In this document: piece by piece, positions 58,600-64,000 of the stretch
Layout of the letters: each line of letters starts with the position of its first letter
Numbering within the stretch: the first letter of the stretch is position 1
Assembly: GCF_020740795.1 (NCBI RefSeq)
Contig: NC_067305.1
Span: forward strand, 1,054,001 to 1,118,000
Origin: Apus apus
Taxonomy: Eukaryota; Chordata; Aves; Apodiformes; Apodidae
Direction of reading: 5' to 3'
DNA: 64,000 nucleotides
Made by a program: the position numbers and the translations under genes
The notes under the pieces: model-generated
Database searches by the model: none
Told to the model about the DNA's origin: nothing
What the model saw: the letters and a program-made list of their open reading frames with translations, nothing else

Positions 58600-58900
58600 G
58601 ATTTTCTTTCACTGAATTGCTTTGTTTTTACCAAAATGGATTTTCAGCAATAATTGCCTTTTTTTTTTTTTTTCTCAGGGAAAACATCATTTACAATTAC
58701 ATTTCTCTGGGTTTCCACTGAAAAATGAAAAGCAAATGCTCTTGCACGCTGGCAAAACGTGGAAAAATGTCTAGGAATACTTTTGTCCAAATGAAAACAG
58801 TTTCAGTTCTTTTTCGAGATCTCTTTTTTTTCCTGAAAAGAAACCACAGTTGCCTTCCCAGTTATTCTAGTCGGACTGGTTTCGAGACAGACTTCCCAGT
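58600..58900. other. AT-rich non-coding block
   Basis: Includes T16 (58660-58675) and many TTTTC motifs. No ORF or known repeat recognised. Confidence 0.3.
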
Positions 58901-60570
58901 TCAGAGGCTGGAGCTGGATTTATGGTGCTACAGGGCAGGCAGCAGCTCCCCAGCAGCCCAAAGCCAGCCTTGCCAGGAGAAGGATCGGGCAGGAGAGCAA
59001 TGAGACCTGCCAGCAGCCAGCACAGCCCCACACCAGGGGTTTGGCAGCTTGGAGGGACCCAGCCGCAGTGCCAGGGATGCTCTGTGCAGGAGGCTTCAGG
59101 GATGTGATCTGAAACCTGTGTTTCTGGGATGATTTAGTGCCCAGGCTTTGCGCCGCACTCCCCGAAGCTCTGTTCTCACCTTGGGGTTGGACATGGGTGC
59201 AGGGCAGGGGTGAATGGGGACTCCTCCCTCACCTTCCCTTCATGCCAACAGGATGGGGGATTGCCACCTCGGCCCCACTAGCTGCAATGGGTTTGATTTC
59301 CATGTGGGTTTGTGCCCTTTGTGCAGGAAGGAGCAGCTGGTGGCCAAGGGGAGGTAATGGGTCTGGTGTGTCCGGGGCTATTATGCATCCACAAGGGAAA
59401 TGAGCACGAGTGAGGGGCTGGGATGTGGGATGCAGCTTCATGCAGTGTCTGGCTGCAGCAAAGCACCCACAGGGGTCTGCTGTCAGCCAAAGAAACCCTG
59501 AATTCAGGAGGCTCCATCCCTCTAAAACACCCTTTATTTGGAGGTTCTATCTCCTTCCAAGCTCCCCAGGAAGGTCTGGGCCTCAGGGACGGGTGGGGTT
59601 TTGGGGGGACATGCGGATGTAGGATGGCCCCGCAGCAAGCAGCTGGTGGCTGCAGGAGCTGTTGGCTCTGCCCACACCAAAGTCCTGCCAGGCTGGAGGA
59701 AGGAGAATACAAAAATCAACGTTAAACATGATCACCAGGCTGAGATTTGGCTTAGCTTCCAGGCCCATGACGCTGCCTTTCCCCTCCTCCCTGCTCAGGC
59801 GCGCAGCCAGGGTGCCCAGGCAGTGGGGAGTGCCAGAGCTGGCATTTCAGTGAGCAGCTGTGGGTCTCATCTTGGTGCTGTGCTGCAGATTCCCTGCCTG
59901 TACACCAGGGCTGGGCACCTTCCACATGGTCCTGCTGATGCTCAGCCTCAGGGATGCTCCTGTAATGGTGCTTGCCCAGGCAATACCCACGTTCCTTGGC
60001 AAGCCCCAAGCTGGGGGCAAGTTGCAAGACCCCACCACAGCCCTCACCCAAAAAGCCACAAAAATGTTGGTTTAAAAAGATTAAGGATCCAGCAGGAAAA
60101 TTCTCCCCTGTGGGTTCCATCTGCTCCCACTGCCATCCGTGGCTAAAAGCCAACATGGAGCCGTGCCTCAGTTTCCCCTCTCATAACATGGCGGGGGGAG
60201 GCAATTCTCCTGCAGCTCCAATGGAATGGGACCACAGGGATGGGATTCTACCTTTGACCCCAGCATGCAGCCTGGGATGGGCAGCACAGAGCCCAGTCCT
60301 CACCCCAAAACAGCTGTAGGTTTGGGTTCAACCCCAGGGGAGCAGCAGCTGGGAGGCTTCAGCGCTGCTCCCGTGGGAGTGAACTGGGAGCTGCTGGGTA
60401 TGGAGAGGAAATGGCCCCAGAGATGGTGGCAGCAGGAGGGTGTTTGCTGGCATAACCACGTGGCTCCCACCACATGTTGACACACCAGAGCAAGCCAGTC
60501 TTGGTGACAAACATGGTGCCACTTGGGTAAACACAGCCCCTCTGAGGAGAAGCATCCATGACCACTGTAA
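58901..60570. other. Intergenic stretch without supported gene
   Basis: No gene, RNA or named repeat recognised. Confidence 0.45.
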
Positions 60571-60579
60571 TAAGAGATT

Positions 60580-60750
60580 CAAGAAACAAAAGAAAGGGGG
60601 GAAAAAGAGGGGGAAAGGGAAAAAAAGGGAGAAAAGAGGAAAAAGGGGGAAAAGAGGAAAACAAGGAAAGAAAGCACGGAAAAAGCAAAGCAAACCAAAA
60701 AAGCAGAAAAGGTCAAAAAGAGGGCAAAAAAGAGCCAAAAATTGCCTTTA
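60580..60750 (+). repeat. Purine-rich low-complexity tract
   Basis: Almost pure A/G (aaaaagggagaaaagagga and similar), producing a Lys/Glu-rich frame that is not a gene. Confidence 0.85.
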
Positions 60751-60859
60751 AAAAATATTTTTTCGTCTCACTTGCTGCAGAGTGGGCTGGGAGAAAGGCC
60801 GGGAGCCAGACACCCTGTTTTCCATGCTTCCTATTAAAAAAAAAAACCCCAACCAACCC

Positions 60860-61060
60860 CAAGCAGGAGCAGCAGCCCGGAGCGGGGATACAAAGTCCAC
60901 TTGTCGCCCGCCGGTTGCACCCGCCCGGCCCGCGGCGGCAGCTGGGAACTGCCCGAGCACAATAGCGGCTGTTGTTGCCGGAGCGGGAGCTGGCTGGGAT
61001 TCAGGGCCCGGCAGAGCATGTGCTGGCAGACGAGGGCTGGCGTGGCTGGTGTTAACTCTC
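60860..61060. other. CpG-rich block with SOX-like motifs
   Basis: cgcccggcccgcggcggc followed by gagcacaatagcggctgttg. Possible regulatory element. Confidence 0.3.
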
Positions 61061-61715
61061 CAGATCCCCCCGTGTGTGGAACAGGGGGGAACAGGATGGA
61101 GAATCCCCCCCCCGCGCCCTGGCTTGGTGCAGGTTGGGGAAACTGAGGCACGGCTCAGTGAAAGGGATGAGCTGGTTGACACGTCAGCCCCAGCCCTGCT
61201 CCTGCAATCGTTCCAGGTTGACCAGGGCCATGAAACGTTGTCCCCGAGCCCCTCCCCGCCCCCCCCCCCGCTGCCTGCTCCCCCACCTCCTGGCACCGCT
61301 CGCTGACAAACGCGGCCAAAGGGCACCCACCGAAGCACAGTGCGACGGCGGCTCTGCCACCACGATGCCCACGCCTCCCGCAGCTGTCACTGCAGCCCAC
61401 CCACCTGTCCCCTGGGTGCCATCCCACCCCCGCAGAGCCCCTGGCAGGGAGCACAGAATCCCTCAGCCCTCTTCCATGTGCCTGGGCTGGTTGGTGCCGA
61501 TGCCGGCACCGGGTGCCCCCCGCCACCATCTCGGGGTGACCCCAGCAAAACACCACGGCCAGGTCAGTGCTCTGCCATGGGTGCAGCTCCATGGCCTGTG
61601 CCCAAGGCTTCGGGCAACCAGCCACAGGGCTGGTGAGATCCAGCGTGTCCCCAGCGCCAGCAGCTCACACAACTGCTGCAACCACAAAAGCCGTTTTTCC
61701 CTCCCCGCTCTGCCG
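61061..61715. other. Intergenic stretch without supported gene
   Basis: GC-rich, nothing recognised. Confidence 0.45.
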
Positions 61716-62430
61716 AGCCGCCCAGGCCCGCTAATAAAAAAAAATAATAAGGACATGGAAAATTCTATAATATCCCTTTCCAGCTTCTTGGATTTGGCTT
61801 TCGCTAATTCGAAGCAGACCCCAGAGGGGGTGGGGGGACTCAAATCGAACCAGAATCACGGCACGGAAAGCCAGTTTTCACAAAAAAAACTCCCTCAAGC
61901 CAGCAACCCCAACATTTGAATGCAGCAGGGAAGGGGGGGGAAAAAAAAAAGAAAGAAAAAGTTTAATGTGTGCTTAAAAACAAATGAGCAGTGGTATCAT
62001 TTTTAATTAGGAGCCTATTTTCAAAGCCCTTATTACTTACAGTGCGCTCAGCATCCGAGTAATTTTCCTCTCTCGTAAAATCGTGGCAGGGGAAGGGGGA
62101 AGCGCCCTTTGTGCGGCCCAGAGCTTTGCGAGGGAACATTCACGCCAATTTGTCTGCAGTAATTGGTGCAGCTACAGAGGGAGGTTGGCAATTGATTATG
62201 TGAGTGGCTCAAGTTTTCCCGGGGAAGGGACCCTTCCCCCGATGTCACTTTTACATGTGCCTCTGGTTCGTGGCGCTTCAGGCCTCGTCTCCGTGCACCA
62301 GCACAACTGGAAGCTCATTCTGGAAAACTAATATGAATTCTTTGATTTTCCCTTCAAACTTGCTTCTTGCAAATTCCAGCTCGGTTTTTTCCTCTGGCAA
62401 ACAAAAATCCCTCAGAGAAACCATTTCCTA
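61716..62430. other. Strong candidate cluster of conserved non-coding elements
   Basis: About 700 bp of mixed composition with many developmental-type motifs: tttttaattaggag, gcagtaattggtgcag, ttggcaattgattatg, aaactaatatgaattc. No coding frame and no repeat family recognised. Confidence 0.4.
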
Positions 62431-63340
62431 GTGCGGCAAAATGCCGGGTCCAAAAGGCCCAGGGCTGGTGCTGGGCTGTCTCAGGAGAGTGAACCCCAAC
62501 ACCCGGCCCTGGTGTCAAACTGGAGCAACTGGGCCATGGCAGATCCCTGCTGCTGAGCCCCAGTATCACTCCAGAGCCCCTGGTCCCTGACATGACATGA
62601 AGGGAGAGCTGGGGGCTGGGCAGGGCCTGGCAGAGGTGCTGGAGCTGGTGGCAGAAGCAGGTAGCTCGTTACCTCCCCTCGGCTTGTTTGTTTTGGCAAC
62701 TGATTAAAAATTCCCCCACGGTTCCTCCCCCTCCCGCTCTGGCTCCCAAATGTCACCACCAGCCGCTTTCGCCCTCCCTGGGCCAAGGCAGCTCCCAGGG
62801 ATTGACCCCAGGGGACAGGGGTGCCAGCTGGGTGCTGGGGCGCAGAGCCCTGACGCGCTCACTGCACCCACCGCCAGCCACTTGCACTTTATGCTCCCCA
62901 AACTGATGCAAGGCTTCCCTGCCCCTCCACCCTCTCCTCCAGCAAAACCCTATTTTGGGAGGGATTTTTGTCCTCCCCCCAGCCATGGGTGTTGCATATG
63001 GGTGTTTCAGGGACCCTCAGTGCTGGTGTGCTTCTGAGTTCTGTGCTGTGCCAGTGCTGAGCCCCCCAACACACACCACGGATGCTACGGGACTCACAGC
63101 ACGGAGAAGCTGAGCTGTCCCCCCATTGCCAGGACCAAGGGGTGTCCACTGCGGGTCTGGTGGCTCTGTGGGGGCAATGGCAGGAGCCCCCATGTGCCAG
63201 GTCCAGCTGCAGGGAGGGGGAAAAAAGCAAATCTGGAAGTACCCACGTCACACAGAGACAGGGTCGTATTTATCCCCATTCCTCCTGCTCCAGAAATTTC
63301 CCCCAGTCCCTCAATCCCGACACGACAAACCAGCCCTGAG
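62431..63340. other. Intergenic stretch without supported gene
   Basis: Unique sequence, no recognised feature. Confidence 0.45.
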
Positions 63341-64000
63341 TGGGGGGGGGGGTTAAAAAAAAAAAATCAAGTGAGGAAACATCTCCTGGTCATATCTGGG
63401 GTTTGGTTGTAGGTTGTTTTTTATTTAACAAGTGAAATTTCAGCATTTCCAAGAGCTCCCGACACCTCCATCCACACAAAACCCCAACAGGGCTTTGCCA
63501 CCACCGGTGGATTTTAAGGCTTTTGGCAGGAGTGAGGCCAGAACACACAGGGAAAAGGCAAAACCCCCTCCTTTTTGATGTAAATAAACAAATTTTAGGA
63601 TCAGTTTGGGAGGGACATTTGCCCTGGTGAGGTCGGGCTTCCCAGTGCAGAGCTGCACAAGAGCTGGGAAAAGGGCTGGAAAAGGGGGTTTCTCACTGAT
63701 CATGGCTCTTCAAGAGCTTTTTTCCAACAAATCCAGGGGGAAGAGGTAATGTTTGAGCTTATGGAAAAAAAATAGGGGGGGGGGGAAATTGGGGAATTTA
63801 TTTTTTTTTTTACATTTAACCTGCATGAAATTAAAAAAAAAAATTAAAAAAAATAAGAAAGAAAAAAAGAACAAAAAAACCCGAAAAACACCACACTAAA
63901 AATCCTAAAAAACCTACAAATTCCTGCAGAATAATTCACTGAAATCTGGTAGCAATTTTTAAACTGAACCCCCCCAGCCCTCCTTGTCAGCAATGATTTC
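63341..64000. other. AT-rich window end
   Basis: Poly-A and poly-G stretches (63339-63366, 63763-63900). No gene or repeat family recognised before the edge. Confidence 0.4.

Noticed and set aside
60558..60965. Lys/Glu/Gly-rich ORF
   Set aside because: Produced by a purine-only low-complexity tract; no splice or start context and no domain.

Overview
The window is a stretch of bird genome. The evidence is the large number of CR1-type LINE fragments (at least 18, several with the typical CR1 3-prime end of short ATTCTATG-like repeats), no mammalian-type SINEs, very high GC with long C/G homopolymers, and short introns, as on avian microchromosomes. The species cannot be fixed from sequence alone. 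One gene dominates: a complete UNC13A (Munc13-1, the presynaptic vesicle-priming factor) on the minus strand. Its start codon is at 44865-44867, its stop at 8897-8899, and a 3-prime UTR runs to a poly(A) signal at 7351-7356. I placed every exon by hand from reading frame plus GT/AG signals. A 44-exon coding set sums to 5,172 nt including the stop (after allowing for one extra base in exon 9), about 1,723 residues; human UNC13A is about 1,703. Exon numbers below follow this 44-exon scheme.

Layout: 1-7300 is intergenic, made of CR1 pieces, minisatellites, a retroelement-like segment and a tandem duplication carrying splice-like signals; no neighbouring gene is recognisable. 7340-8896 is the UNC13A 3-prime UTR. 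8897-44867 holds the coding exons: C2A (exons 1-4), linker with acidic and calmodulin-binding segments (5-15), C1 (16), C2B (17-20), MUN (about 21-41) and C2C (42-44). 44868-45310 is a CpG-rich promoter with an RE1/REST-like site directly beside a perfect CRE. 45315-48890 is mostly CR1. 48890-64000 has no gene I can support; it holds CpG islands, a CTCF-like site, CA/TG repeats rich in CACGTG, and several AT-rich blocks dense in homeodomain, SOX and MEF2-like motifs that look like conserved non-coding elements.

The most interesting content is the alternative-splicing architecture of UNC13A: a mutually exclusive exon pair (13/13b), two 6-nt microexons (14 and 36), a further pair of short in-frame cassettes (37, 38), a 42-codon Ser/Arg-rich cassette (9b) and a 19-codon cassette between MUN and C2C (41b). 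Other points are a C11 frameshift in exon 9 (probably an assembly or sequencing error), tandem Pumilio sites in the 3-prime UTR, and a nearly identical inverted CR1 pair, one copy downstream of the gene and one inside it.
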